64,000 bases of DNA from Cinclus cinclus. Lineage: Eukaryota; Chordata; Aves; Passeriformes; Cinclidae. The number at the start of each line of letters is the position of its first letter. Within the stretch, counting starts at the first letter, position 1. The DNA lies in NCBI RefSeq assembly GCF_963662255.1, contig NC_085080.1, positions 999,503 through 1,063,502 on the forward strand. The letters run 5' to 3'. Positions 23,762 through 35,600 of the stretch are shown piece after piece. A program made the translations under genes and the position numbers. Under the pieces are notes generated by a model. The model searched no databases. It saw only the letters and a list, made by a program, of their open reading frames with translations, and was not told the origin of the DNA.

Positions 23762-26700
23762 ATGGCGCTCCCGAGCTGGAAGCTGCAGCTGCTGCAGCGG
23801 CGGCGCCGGGAGGAGGAGGCGGCGGCGCGCAGGGAGCGCGAGCAGCGGGAGCGCGCGGAGCAGGTGCCCACCTGGAAACGGGAACTGCTGGAGAGGAGGA
23901 GAGCGCGGGGCGGCACCGGGGGCACACCTGGGACCGGGGGAACAGGGGACACACCTGGGCACGGGGGCACACCTGGGTATGGGGGCACACCTGGGCACAG
24001 GGGCACACCTGGGTATGGGGGCACACCTGGGACCGGGGGCACACCTGGGTATGGGGGCACACCTGGGACCGGGGGAACAGGGGACACACCTGGGCGCGGG
24101 GGCACGCCTGGGTATGGGGGAACAGGGGGCACACCTGAGTACGGGGGCACACCTGGGTACGGGGGCACGCCTGGGTATGGGGGAACACCTGGGCACGGGG
24201 GAACACCTGGGTATGGGGGAACACCTGGGTATGGGGGAACACCTGGGACTGGGGGCACCGGGGGCACACCTGGGTATGACGGCACACCTGGTCATGGGAG
24301 GACACCTGGGTCAGGGGTAACACCTGGATCAGGGGTCACACCTGGATCAGGTGTCACATCTGAGCTCAGTGTCACACCTGGATCAGGTGTCACACCTGGA
24401 TCAGGTGTCACATCTGAGCTCAGTGTCACACCTGGATCAGGTGTCACACCTGGGCAGGTGGGTCTGGGCGGGTCCCTGGCACCAGGGAAGAGCCACAGCT
24501 CCGAGGTGTTGGAGAAATGTGGCCGTGCCGAAAATCCCACCTGGGATCCCCAAAGTCATCCCCAAAATCATCCCTGGAATCCCCAAAATTCCCCCCCAAA
24601 ATCCCAAAATTCTCCCCAGGATCCCAAAAATCCCCCCCAAAATCCCAAAAATCCTCACCGAGATCCCCAAAATTCCCCTCAAGATCCCAAAAATTCCCCT
24701 CCAGATCTCAAAAATTCCCCTCAAGGTCCCAAAAATTCTCCTCAAAATTCCTCCTGGGATCCCCAAAACTCCCCCCAAGACCCCAAAAATCCTCTCTGGG
24801 ATCTCGAAAATCCTGTCCAGGATGTCCAAAATCCTTCCTGGGATCCCCAAAATTCCTCCTGGGATCCCCAAAATCTCCAAAATTCCCCCCAGGATCCCCA
24901 AAATCCCCCCCGGGGCTGCGTGAGCCGCCTGCGGAGCCACTTTGTCCCCGAGGGTCCCACCCTGGGAGGGGACGAGGGGCGTGGGGTGGTCACCAAGGAG
25001 GGGTCACTCGAGGGTCAAGGGTCAGCCAAGGGTTTGGGGACAGGTGAGGGACAAGGAACGGTCAAGGGCCACGGAGTGACCGCTGGCGTGGGGACAGCGG
25101 TCAGGGGGATGGTCAGGAACTGGAAGGTGGTGGAGGGCCGGGGGGGTCAGGGGACATCGGGGACATCGGGGACAGCGAACGGCCACGAGCCCTCGGGGCC
25201 ACCCAGGACTTCAGGGTCACCATTGCTGACCACACTGACCACAGCCGCTGTCACCTCCCCGGCACCGCTGGCCGGTGATGGCCCCGTGTCCAGCAGTGTC
25301 CCTGTGGTCACTGTCCCCGTGTCCACTGATGTCCCCGTGTCCAGTGATGTCCCCGTGTCCAGTGATGTCCCTGTGTCCAGTGATGTCCCTGTGTCCAAGA
25401 CTGTCCCGACTTCCGGTGCCACTGTCCCGACTTCCGGTGCCACTGTCCCGACTTCCGGTGCCATCGTTCATGTGTCGAGGACTGTCCCCACTTCCGGTGC
25501 CACTGTCCCCACTTCCGGTGCCACTGTCCCCGCTTCCGGTACCATCGTCCCTGTGTCCAGGACTGTCTCCACTTCCAGTGCCACTGTCCCTGTGTCCAGC
25601 TCTGTCCCTGTGTCCAGGACTGTCTCCACTTCCGGTGCCACTGTCCCCACTTCCGGTGCCACTGTCCCTCTGTCCAGCTCTGTTCCTGTGTCCAGGACTG
25701 TCCCTACTTCCGGTGCCACTGTCCCCGTGTCCATCCGGGCGGTGTCCCCTCGCCGTGACCCCCCGTGTCCCCCGCCGTGTCCCCACCCCGCCCTGCAGCG
25801 CCGCAGCGGCAACACCATCACCGTGCGGCCCTGCCGCAGCCATGCTGGCCCTGCTGCTGGCCCGGCTGCTGGCCCTGCCGGCCCTGGAGGTGGCCCTGGT
25901 GGCCCCGGGGGTGAGCAGGGTCCCCCCAAGAAGCGCTACCCCACGGCCGAGCAGATCCAGGTGATCGGGGGGTACCTGGCGCTGTCCCGCTCCTGCCTGG
26001 CCAAGAACGACGCCCGGCGCAAGAAGGTACCGGTGTCACCTGAATGTCACCTGTGTCACGTGAGTGTGATCTGTGTGTCACCTGAGCGATGTGTGTGTCA
26101 CCTGAGTGTCACCTGTGTGTCACCTATGTCACCTGTGTGTGATCTGAGTGTCACCTGTGTCACTTCAGTGTCACCTGTGTCATTTGAGTGTCACCTGTGT
26201 CACCTGTGTGTGATCTGTATCACCTGTGTGTCACCTGAGCGATGTGTCACCTGAGTGTCACCTGTGTCACCTCAGTGTCACCTCAGTGTCACCCGAGCGA
26301 TGTGTGTGTCACCTGTGTATGATCTGTGTCACCTGTGTCACCTGAGTGCCCAATTCCCCCAAATCCCCCCAAAATGTCCCCAAATGTCCCCCCCAAGCTG
26401 AAGATCTGGTTCAGCGAGCGCGACCTGGAGCGAACCTTCTCGTACCCGTCCGAGGGGGCGGCGCTGGCGGCCTGGGGACCCCCCGAGGACCCCCCCGGGA
26501 CCCCCCCGGGACCCCCCGGGCAGGAGGAGGAGGAGGAGGAGGAGGAGGAAGAAGAGGAGACCCCTCCCCCCATGAAGGGGGTACCGGGGGGGCTGCGGGG
26601 CCGGGCGCTGATCGTGGGTGGGTGATGTGGATTTGATAAATTTGGGTTGGGGGATTTTTTTGGAGGGAATTTTTAGGGATTTTTTGGGGGGGTTGGTTAG

Positions 26701-27251
26701 TTCAGGTGTTTTTTGTTTTTTGGGTTTTTTTGGGGGGATTTGAGCGGGGGCTTTGGTTAAGTTGGGGGAAATTATTTGGGATTTTTTGGGGATTTGAGAG
26801 GGGGATTTGGTAAATTTAAGGGATTTTTTTTTTGAGAATTGTTAGGGATTTTTTTTGGCATTTGCTTAATTCAGGGGGGATTTTTATTTTATTTAGGGGG
26901 ATTTGGGGGAGTTTGGTTAATTTGGGGGAAAATCTTTTAGGATTTTGGGGCATTTGAGGGGGGGTTTGGTTAATTAAAGGGGGAATTTTGGGGAGTTTTG
27001 TGGGGATTTGAGGTGGATTTTGGGGGTTTGGGGGGAATTTTGGAGGTCTTGGGATGGGATTTGTGGGGGGCTGTTTTTAACATGGGGGTGGAATTTGGGG
27101 GGATTTGGGGGAATTTGGGGTCCTGGATGATCTTGGGAAGCTCTGAGGGTGATAATGGTGGATTTGAGGAAATTTTGGGGCAATTTTGGGGGAATTGGGG
27201 GTCCCTGACCCATTTTTCCCCCCTCCCCCAGACGAGTCCTGCCGTCGGTAA
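23762..27251 (+). CDS. PPP1R18: PPP1R18, phostensin (PP1 and F-actin binding)
   Basis: Phostensin targets protein phosphatase 1 to actin filaments. Coding exons: 23762-26026, 26398-26617 and 27232-27251; phases close and give 834 aa (human 613). The N-terminus MALPSWKLQLLQRRRREEE and PTWKRELLERRRA match the human start. The C-terminal block KKRYPTAEQIQVIGGYLALS, then LKIWFSERDLE (RVxF-type PP1 dock KIWF, residues 757-760), SYPSEG, an acidic Glu run, GGLRGRALIV and the last residues DESCRR follow human in order. Residues about 48-225 are a GTPGYGG/GTPGHGG repeat from a 15-bp minisatellite. About 530-670 is a TVPTSGA repeat. A strong acceptor-like CCCTGCAG at 25797 just before RRSGNTITV suggests that about 24950-25796 may instead be an intron. 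Confidence 0.92.
23925..24470 (+). repeat. In-frame 15-bp minisatellite in PPP1R18
   Basis: About 24 units of GGGGGCACACCTGGGTAT (15 or 18 bp), followed by GGATCAGGTGTCACACCT units. All are multiples of three and keep the phostensin frame open as GTPG(Y/H/T)G. Confidence 0.85.
25320..25740 (+). repeat. ACTTCCGGTGCCACTGTCCC repeat in PPP1R18
   Basis: First GTGTCCAGTGATGTCCCC units, then about ten 21- or 24-bp ACTTCCGGTGCCACTGTCCC units, giving TVPTSGA. Each unit carries an ETS core (CTTCCGG). It may lie in exon 2 or in an unrecognised intron. Confidence 0.8.
26035..26345. repeat. GTGTCACCTGAGTGTCACCTGT repeat in PPP1R18 intron
   Basis: TCACCTG(T/A)GTG words of about 10-15 bp between exons ending at 26026 and starting at 26398. 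No coding content. Confidence 0.85.
26618..27231. other. Last intron of PPP1R18, G/T-rich
   Basis: Loose GGGGGATTTGG/TTTTTTGGGGATT words, closing with a good polypyrimidine-AG acceptor (CCCTCCCCCAG) at 27231. Nothing else is seen. Confidence 0.7.
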
Positions 27252-27699
27252 CCCCGGCCCAGCCCCCCCGGGACCCCCTGAGACCCCCCGGAGGGGCAGG
27301 ACAGGGACGGACACTCGGACAGGGACGGACATTCGGACAATGACCCCCCCCCCCAAGCCACTCTGGGGGGGTTCCAGAACATTCTGCCCACCCTGGCGGG
27401 GTCTGGGGGGGGATTTTTTCATCCCATTTTTTATCTTTCTTATTACCAGGGGAGGGGGGGGTTAATTATCCATAATGAGGTTTTTTTAGCCTTATTAAGG
27501 GATTTTTATACTGGGGACGGGGAATTTTGTCAGTATTCAGCCAACCAGAGCTGGCCCAGTTTGGACTGGGCCAGGCCCCCTTTGGACTGGTTGGGGTGGG
27601 GGCCAAAGCTGAGACAGTGTTTGGGGGCGGGGGGCAAAGCTGCTTTAAAGGGGGGGTGGGGGATGGGGATGGGGATGGGGAGGGGGCGGATTTGTGGGG

Positions 27700-28420
27700 G
27701 AGAAGGGGCAAAAACAGCGCAGGTTGGAGTAGGCCGAAGCCTGTGGCCTGTTCTTGTAGCCGTGGCAACGAAGCCTGCGGCCTGTGTACTCCTAAGGCCT
27801 TTGTCTGTTGCCACGGCAACAGTCTGTGGTCTGTTCCTGTTGCCATGGCGATGAAGCCTGCGGCCTGGGAACTCCCAAGGCCTGCTTTGGTCACCGTGAC
27901 ACCGAAGCCTGCGGCCTGTGTACTCCTAAGGCCTTTGTCTGTTGCCACGGCAACAGTCTATGCCTGTTCCTGTTGCCTTGGTGATGAAGCCTACGGCCTG
28001 TGTACTCCCAAGGCCTGCTCAAGTTGCCATGGCAACAGTCTGCTGATCTGTGGCCTTCTCCTGTTGCTATGTCAACAAAGCCTGCAGCCTGCCTACTCCA
28101 AAGGCCTGTTCCTGTCGCCATGGTGATGAAGCCTGAGGCCTGCAAATTCCCAAGGCCTGCTCAAGTTGCCACGGCAACAGTATGAGGCCTTTTCCTGTTG
28201 CTGTGGTAATGAAGCCTGTGGCCTGTGTACTCCTAAAGCTTCGGCCTGCTCTCATCACCACGGCAACGAAGCCTGCGGCCTGCGTACACCCAAGGCCTGC
28301 TCCTGTTGTCGGGTTACGAAGCCTGCGGCCTGCTCTCGTCACCATGGCAACGCTCTGGTGCTTGGCCGCGCTTGTATCGCGACAGTGACGATAAATGCCG
28401 GTGTCGGTGACAATAAACGC
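27700..28420. repeat. PPP1R18 3' region array of X-box-like palindromes
   Basis: Alternating units of a 14-bp X-box-like element (best form GTTGCCATGGCAAC at 28023-28036) and a linker reading GAAGCCTGCGGCCTGTGTAC or CCCAAGGCCTGCTC. About 14 elements lie between 27756 and 28351. It falls between the PPP1R18 stop and the next AATAAA (28412), so it may be transcribed as 3' UTR. Confidence 0.88.
28411..28417 (+). terminator. Candidate polyadenylation signal for PPP1R18
   Basis: CAATAAA followed within 25 bp by GT-rich sequence (GGCTGCTGTGACCCTGGCTG), 1.16 kb after the stop codon. Confidence 0.5.
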
Positions 28421-29205
28421 TGACCTCGGCTGCTGTGACCCTGGCTGGTGACATCAGGGATGGGAGGTGGTGAAGGGGAGGGTGAAATATGGAAAAAAAT
28501 TGAAAATCCGACCCCAAAATTATATAAAAAAAAAAATCTTTAAAAAAGGCTTAAAAATCTTTTTTAAAGGCTCAAAAAAAAGCCTAAAAATGGGGCAAGA
28601 AAACCTAAAAAAAAAAAAAAAGCATCAGAAAGGTTCCAAAAACAAACAAAAGGATTCAAAAAAACCTAAACATTTCCAATCCCTCAAATTTTTGGGGTTC
28701 AGGGCACTACAAGCAGTTTCTGAGGGGAAAAAGGGAATTTTTCATTATTAAAGGGAAATTTTGGGGGAGGGAATGGGGGTTGAGGGGGAATAAAGGGACT
28801 TCCGGTGTGAAAAAAAAAGTGATCTTATTGGAAAAAAGAGAATTTTTGATGGAAAAGTTGTGATTCCGAGGAAAATTAGATTTGTTTAAAATTGAGGTGT
28901 CCTGAACTGGAGGGGAAAAAAGTTTGTTTGGAAATCTGGGGTTTTTCCATGAAAAAAAAAAAAAAGGATTTGGGGAGAAAAAGTAATTTTTTGGTGAAAT
29001 GGCATTTTCCGGCAATTTTTTCTTTGGTGGTAAAAACAACATTTTGAGGGTAAAAATGGAAGTGTTGAGAAATTCTTGAGTTAAAAGATGATTTTCAAAC
29101 GAGACAAACCCGAAATTCACAATTTTTAAATTATTAAATGTAACAAAAACTTCAATTTTAGCCCTGAAAATATTTCCAGCCCCTCCCCCACCGCAGGTAA
29201 TTAAG
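28420..29205. other. AT-rich spacer between PPP1R18 and DDR1 (tail to tail)
   Basis: A/T-rich unique sequence with poly-A tracts. The only region of the left half with normal base composition. No gene, RNA or repeat is recognised. Confidence 0.6.
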
Positions 29206-29210
29206 TCCCT

Positions 29211-29216
29211 TTTAAT
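29211..29216 (-). terminator. Candidate polyadenylation signal (ATTAAA) for DDR1
   Basis: ATTAAA on the minus strand, 328 bp after the DDR1 stop codon. I saw no canonical AATAAA nearer. Confidence 0.4.
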
Positions 29217-29289
29217 TAATTAAAGTTAATGAGGTATTGGGGGAGGAGGGGATGGGAAAGGAGGAGGAAGAGGAGGAGGAGGAGGAGGA

Positions 29290-29600
29290 AGAGGAGGAAG
29301 ATGACGGGTGGTCACTCAGTGTCCGGTGCGGGTGGTCAGTGATGATGATGAAGATGACGATGGTCACTCAGGGCCCGGTGCGGGTGGTCAGTGATGATGA
29401 TGAAGATGACGATGGTCACTCAGGGCCCGGTGCGGGTGGTCAGTGATGATGATGAAGATGACGATGGTCACTCAGGGCCCGGTGCGGGTGGTCAGTGATG
29501 ATGATGAAGATGACGATGGTCACTCAGGGCCCGGTGCGGGTGGTCAGTGATGATGATGAAGATGACGATGGTCACTCAGGGCCCGGTGCAGGTGGCCGAA
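29290..29600. repeat. 52-bp minisatellite built from the DDR1 last-exon end
   Basis: About 5.5 copies of a 52-bp unit containing GTCAGTGATGATGATGAAG and GGTCACTCAGGGCCCGGTGC. The copy nearest the gene encodes the last DDR1 residues ([13 protein letters not shown], stop). The others lie downstream and repeat the stop codon. Confidence 0.93.
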
Positions 29601-32600
29601 GTCCGGCCGCTCGGCCGCCTCTCGGGCCCAGCAGTTCAACATCAGCCGGTGCAGGGCAGGGGGGCAGCCGGGGGGACAGGGCAGGTACTCCTGGGAACTG
29701 GGGTTACTGGAGGGACTGGGAGGGACTGGGAGGGGACTGGGGGGGACTGGGTCCCATAACCCCATCCCATTTCCATCCCATTTCCCTCCCAGTCCCTCCC
29801 AGTCCCCTCCCAGTTCTGTCCCAGTCCATCCCAATCCACTCCCAGTCCATTCTGGTCAATCCCAGTCCCTCCCAGCTTCCTCCCAGTCCATCCCAATCCA
29901 TCCCAATCCTCTCCCAGTCCATCCCAGTTCCCTCCCAGACTCTCCCAATCCCTCCCGCTTGCTCCCAATTCCCCCCAATCCCTCCCAGTCCCATCTCAGT
30001 CCCTCCCAGTCCCATCCCAATCCCATCCCAGTCCATCCCAATTCCCCCCAATCCCTCCCAGTCCCATCTCAGTCCCTCCCAGTCCCCCCCAATCCCATCC
30101 CAGTCCATCCCAATCAATCTCAATCCTCTCACAGTCCCTCCCACTCAATCCCAGTTCTATCCCAGTTCTCTCCCAGTCCATCCCAGTCCTTCCAGACTCT
30201 CCAAATTCACTCCCAGTCCCCCCCAGTCCCATCCTAGTCCATCCCAATCCATCCCAATCCTCTCCCAGTCCATCCCAGTTCCCTCCCAGACTCTCCCAAT
30301 CCCTCCCACTGCTCCCAATTCCCCCCAATCCCTCCCAGTCCCATCCCAATCCCATCCCAGTCCATCCCAATCCCCCCACTCCCTCCCAATCCCATCCCAG
30401 TCCCTCCCAGTCCCTCCCAGTTCACCACACCTGCTGCCCGCGGTTCCGGAAGTGGTGTCCGGCGTTGGCGATCACCTGCTCGTCGCTCAGGGCCCCGTAC
30501 GGCTGCTCCCGGCAGCGCGTCAGAACCTCCCAGAGCGTCACCCCGAAGGCCCAGGCGTCGCTGGCCGGGCTGAACGTCCCCTGAAATCCCAGAATTCGGG
30601 AATTTCGGGAATTCCGGGAATTCCGGGAATTCCAGATTTGGGGGTTGGCGTTGGTGAATTTGAACGACTTTTGGTGAATTTTGGGGTTTCAGCTCCACCC
30701 AGGGCGTCACCCCCACGGCCCAGGCCTCGCTGGCCGGTCTGAACGTCCCCTAAAATCCCAATTTTTCCCCCGTTTTCCCCCTAAAATCTCATTCTCCCCC
30801 AAAATCCCAATCTTATTTTCCCCCCAAAAAATCCAATTTTTATTTTCCAATTTTCCCCTCAAAAAAACCTCAATTTTTCCCCTGATAAAACACATTTTTT
30901 TCCACAAAAAACCCACTTTTTCCCTGTAAATCCCCAATTTTTTTCCCCATTTTTTCCCATTTTTCCCATTTTTCCCCCCAAAAAGCTCACCCTGAGGATG
31001 CACTCCCAGGCCATCCAGCGGATGGGCACCACGCCACCCAAAATCCCAAGTTTTTTCCCCATTTTTCCCCTAAAATCCCATTTTTTTCACTTAAAATCCC
31101 AATTTTCCCCCATTTCCCCCTAAAATCGCTCTTTTTGCTTCCCATTTCCCCCCTAAAATTGCAAACTTTTCCCCCTAAACCCCCAATTTTTTTATCTCAT
31201 TTTTATCCTTAAATCCTCAATTTTTACCTCCAAAATTCCCATTTTGTCCCCATTTTTTCCCCATTTTTCCCCATTTTTCCCCATTTTCCCCCATTTTTCC
31301 CCCATTTCCCCCATTTTCCCCCCATTCCCCCCATTTCCCCCATTTTCCTCAATTTTTCCTCATTTTCCCCCCATTTCCCCCATTTTTCCTCATTTTCCCC
31401 CCATTTTTTCCCCATTTCCCCATTTTCCCCATTTTCCCCCCATTTCCCCCCCATTTTCTCCCCCATTTTCCACCATTTTCCCCCATTTTTTCCCCATTTT
31501 CCCCCATTTTTCTCCATTTCCCCCCATTTCCCCCCATTTTTTCCCATTTTCCCCCCATTTTTCCTCATTTTCCCCCCATTTTTCCCATTTTCCCCCCCAT
31601 TTTTCCTCATTTTCCCCCATTTTTTCCCCATTTCCCCCATTTCCCCCCCATTTCCCCCCCATTTTCCCCCCATTTCCCCCATTTTTTCCCATTTTCCCGC
31701 CATTTTTCCCCATTTTCCACCATTTTTTCCCCATTTTTCCCCCATTTTTCCCCCTTTCCCCCCATTTTTCCCCATTTCCCCTATTTTCCCCCATTTCCCC
31801 CCATTATTCCCCATTATTCCCCCATTTTCCCCCATTTTCCCCCATTTTCTCCCCATTTCCCCCCATTTTTTCCCATTTTCCCCATTTTTCCCCCATTTTC
31901 CCCCCATTTCCCGCATTTTTTCCCATTTTTCCCCATTTTTTCCCCATTTTTCCCCATTTTCCCCCATTTTCCCCCATTTTTTCCCATTTTTTCCCCATTT
32001 CCCCCCATTTCCCCCCATTTCCCCCCCATTTTCCCCATTCCCCCCATTCTCCCCCATTTCCCCCCATTTTTTCCCATTTTTTCCCCATTCCCCCCCATTC
32101 CCCCATTCCCCCCCATTCCCCCCATTTTTTCCCCATTTTCCCCCCATTTTCCCCATTTTTTCCCCATTTTCCCCATTTCCCCCCATTTTTCCCATTTTTT
32201 CCCCATTTCCCCCCATTTCCCCCCATTTCCCCCCCATTTTCCCCATTTCCCCCCATTCTCCCCCATTTCCCCCCATTTTTTCCCATTTCTCTCCATTTCC
32301 CCCCATTCCCCCATCCCCCCCCATATCCCCCCATTTTTTCCCATTTTCCCCATTTTTTCCCCCAAAAATCTCACCATGAGGATGCACTCCCAGGCCATCC
32401 AGCGGATGGGCAGCAGCGCCCGGCCCCGTACCCGGTAATAATCGGCGCTGTAGAGGTTCCGGCTCATGCCGAAATCGGCGACCTTGACGGTGAATCCGTC
32501 GCCCACCAGGCAATTCCGAGTGGCCAAATCCCGGTGAACGAAATTCCTGCGTGCCAGGAATCGCATCCCGGACGCGATCTGGGCTCCCACGTGGAGCAGG

Positions 32601-35600
32601 GTGGCAAAACTGGGATGAAAGAATGAGATTTTGGTTTTTTTTTTTTAATTTTTTATATTTTTTTTTTCCGGCATTTTATTTTTTTTAGGAAAAAAAATCT
32701 CATTTTTCTCCCCTTAAAATCCGCTTTATTCCCTTTCAAAAAAAAAAAAATAAAAGGGGTTTTTAATGCCCTAAAATGTGATTTTTTCTCCTAAAAATAT
32801 TTGTGGATTTTTAAATACCCGTAACATCTGATTTTTCTCCTAAAATATCCTGTCTTCTTACTCTAAAATCCGCTTTTTTTCTCCTAAAAATATCACTAAA
32901 ACCTTATAAAATTCCATTTTCAAAATCTGCTTTTTTACCTTAATTTATTTCTTTAATACCCTAAAATCCACATTTTTTCTCCTAAAAAAAATCCCATTTT
33001 CTTGCCTTAAAAGCCACTTTTTTCTCCTAAAAATTCGCTTTCTTCATACCCAAAAATCCGCTTTTCTCCTAAAAAAAATCCCATTTTCTTGCCTTAAAAG
33101 CCACTTTTTTCTCCTAAAAATTCGCTTTTTCATACCCAAAAATCCGCTTTTTCTCCTAAAAAAAATCCCCTTTTCCTTACCCTAAAGCCTGTTCTTTCTT
33201 TTTCCTAGAAAATCACTTTATTTCTACCCTAAAATCTGATTTTTCTCGGGGATGGAAATTCCTGCGCGCCAGGAATCGCATCCGGACGCGATCTGGGCTC
33301 CCACGTGGAGCAGGGTGGCAAAACTGGGATGAAAGAATGAGATTTTGGTTTTTTTTTTTATTTTTTATATTTATTTTTCCGGCATTTTATTTTTTTTTAG
33401 GAAAAAAAATTCTCATTTTTCTCCCCTTAAAATCCGCTTTATTCCCTTTCAAAAAAAAAAAAAATAAAAGGGTTTTTAATGCCCTAAAATGTGATTTTTT
33501 CTCCTAAAAATATTTGTGGATTTTTAAATACCCTAACATCTGATTTTTCTCCTAAAATATCCTGTCTTCTTACTCTAAAATCCGCTTTTTTTCTCCTAAA
33601 AATATCACTAAAACTTATAAAATTCCATTTTCAAAATCTGCTTTTTTACCTTAATTTATTTTCTTTAATACCCTAAAATCCACTTTTTCTCACTAAAAAA
33701 AAATCCCATTTCTCGCCTTAAAAGCCACTTTTTTCTCCTAAAAATTCGCTTTTTTCATACCCAAAAATCCGCTTTTTCTCCTAAAAAAAATCCCATTTTC
33801 TTACCTTAAAAGCCACTTTTTTCTCCTAAAAATTCGCTTTCTTCATACCCAAAAATCCGCTTTTCTCCTAAAAAAATCCCATTTTCCTGCCTTAAAAGCC
33901 ACTTTTTTCTCCTAAAAATTCGCTTTTTTCATACCCTAAAATCCACTTTTTCTCCTAAAAAAATCCCATTTTCTTGCCTTAAAAGCCACTTTTTTCTCCT
34001 AAAAATTCGCTTTTTTCATACCCAAAAATCTGCTTTTTCTCCTAAAAAAAATCTCTTTTCCTTACCCTAAAGCCTGTTCTTTCTTTTTCCTAGAAAATCA
34101 CTTTATTTCTACCCTAAAATCTGATTTTTCTCGGGGATGGAAATTCCTGCGCGCCAGGAATCGCATCCCGGACGCGATCTGGGCTCCCACGTGGAGCAGG
34201 GTGGCAAAACTGGGGTGCAAAAATGAAATTTTGGGGATTTTTCATTAAAATTTTTAATTTTATTACCATTTTATTTTTAAAAAAATCTCATTTTTCAAAC
34301 TGAAAATCCATTTTTTTTTCCCTAAAAATCTGGGGGTTTTTTAAACCCTAAAATCTGCTCTTTCGCCTAAAAACATCGCATTTTTCATACCCTAAAATTT
34401 GCTTTTTCTCCTTTGAAATTTGCTTTCTGATGATCTAAAATCTGCTCTTTTTCTGCTAAAAAAACCCTTTTTTCGTACTTTAAGATCTGTTTTGTTTGTT
34501 TTTTTTTTTTTTTTTAAATTTGCTTCTTTGGGGCGTGTCCTGATTGATAGGCATGGTGTAAAAGTGGGAGTGGCTTTTCTTAAAGGGACAGGACGCAGGA
34601 AATCAGATTGAAAAATGACTGGGAGTGGGCGTGGCAGGAGTGGGCGTGCCTCAGGTGGGTGGGTGTGGATGTGGGTGTGGCTTTTGGGGGTGGGCGTATC
34701 CTGATTTATAGCCATAGTACAAAGGAGGCGGGGCTTCTCTTAAAGGGACAGAGCCCAAGAAATAATAACCGGAAACAAGTGGGAGCGGGCGTGGCTTGTT
34801 TGGGGTGTGTCCTGATTGATAGCCATGACAAAAAAGTGGGCGTGGCTTCTCTTAAAGAGACAGGATCCAGGAAAACTCAGAATGAAAAACAACTGGGAAT
34901 AGGCGTGGCTGGAGTGGCTGTGTCTCAGGTGGGTGTGTCCGTATGTGGGCGTGTCCCACCTGAGGGCGTGGCCTCGGGGCCCTCCCAGGAACTGGTGCAG
35001 GTCTCCGTGCTCCATGTACTCGGTGACGATGCACAGGGGGCCGGGCCCCGAGCACACGCCCAGCAGACGAACGATGTTGGGGTCCCGCAGCCGGCCCAGG
35101 GTGCGCGCTTCCTGCAGGAAATCCCTCCTGGCCCCGCCCCCCGGACAGGAGTCACCACACCTGGGCACAGCTGGGCACACCTGGGTACACCTGGGTATGT
35201 CCTGGGATACACCTGGGTACACCTGGGTACACCTGGGTATGTCCTGGGATACACCTGGGTACACCTGGGTACACCTGGGTATGTCCCGGGATACACCTGG
35301 GTACACCTGGGTACACCTGGGTATGTCCCGGGATACACCTGGGTACACCTGGGTACACCTGGGTATGTCCCGGGATACACCTGGGTACACCTGGGTACAC
35401 CTGGGTATGTCCTGGGATACACCTGGGTACACCTGGGTACACCTGGGTATGTCCCGGGATACACCTGGGTACACCTGGGTACACCTGGGTATGTCCCGGG
35501 ATACACCTGGGTACACCTGGGTACACCTGGGTATGTCCCGGGATACACCTGGGTACACCTGGGTACACCTGGGTATGTCCCGGGATACACCTGGGTACAC

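Larger units (their letters stand above)
32612..34250. repeat. Tandemly duplicated DDR1 intron segment
   Basis: Two large related blocks (about 715 and 885 bp), each made of TTTTTCTCCTAAAAA and CCGCTTTTTCTCC words and each ending in a truncated copy of the kinase exon start (33251-33342 and 34136-34215). Finer 58-65 bp periodicity occurs inside (CCTTAAAAGCCACTTTTTTC). Confidence 0.88.

Noticed and set aside
27700..28420. Possible SINE or retroposon with several Cys-rich frames
   Set aside because: No poly-A tail, target-site duplication or pol III boxes; the structure is a local tandem array of X-box and linker units.
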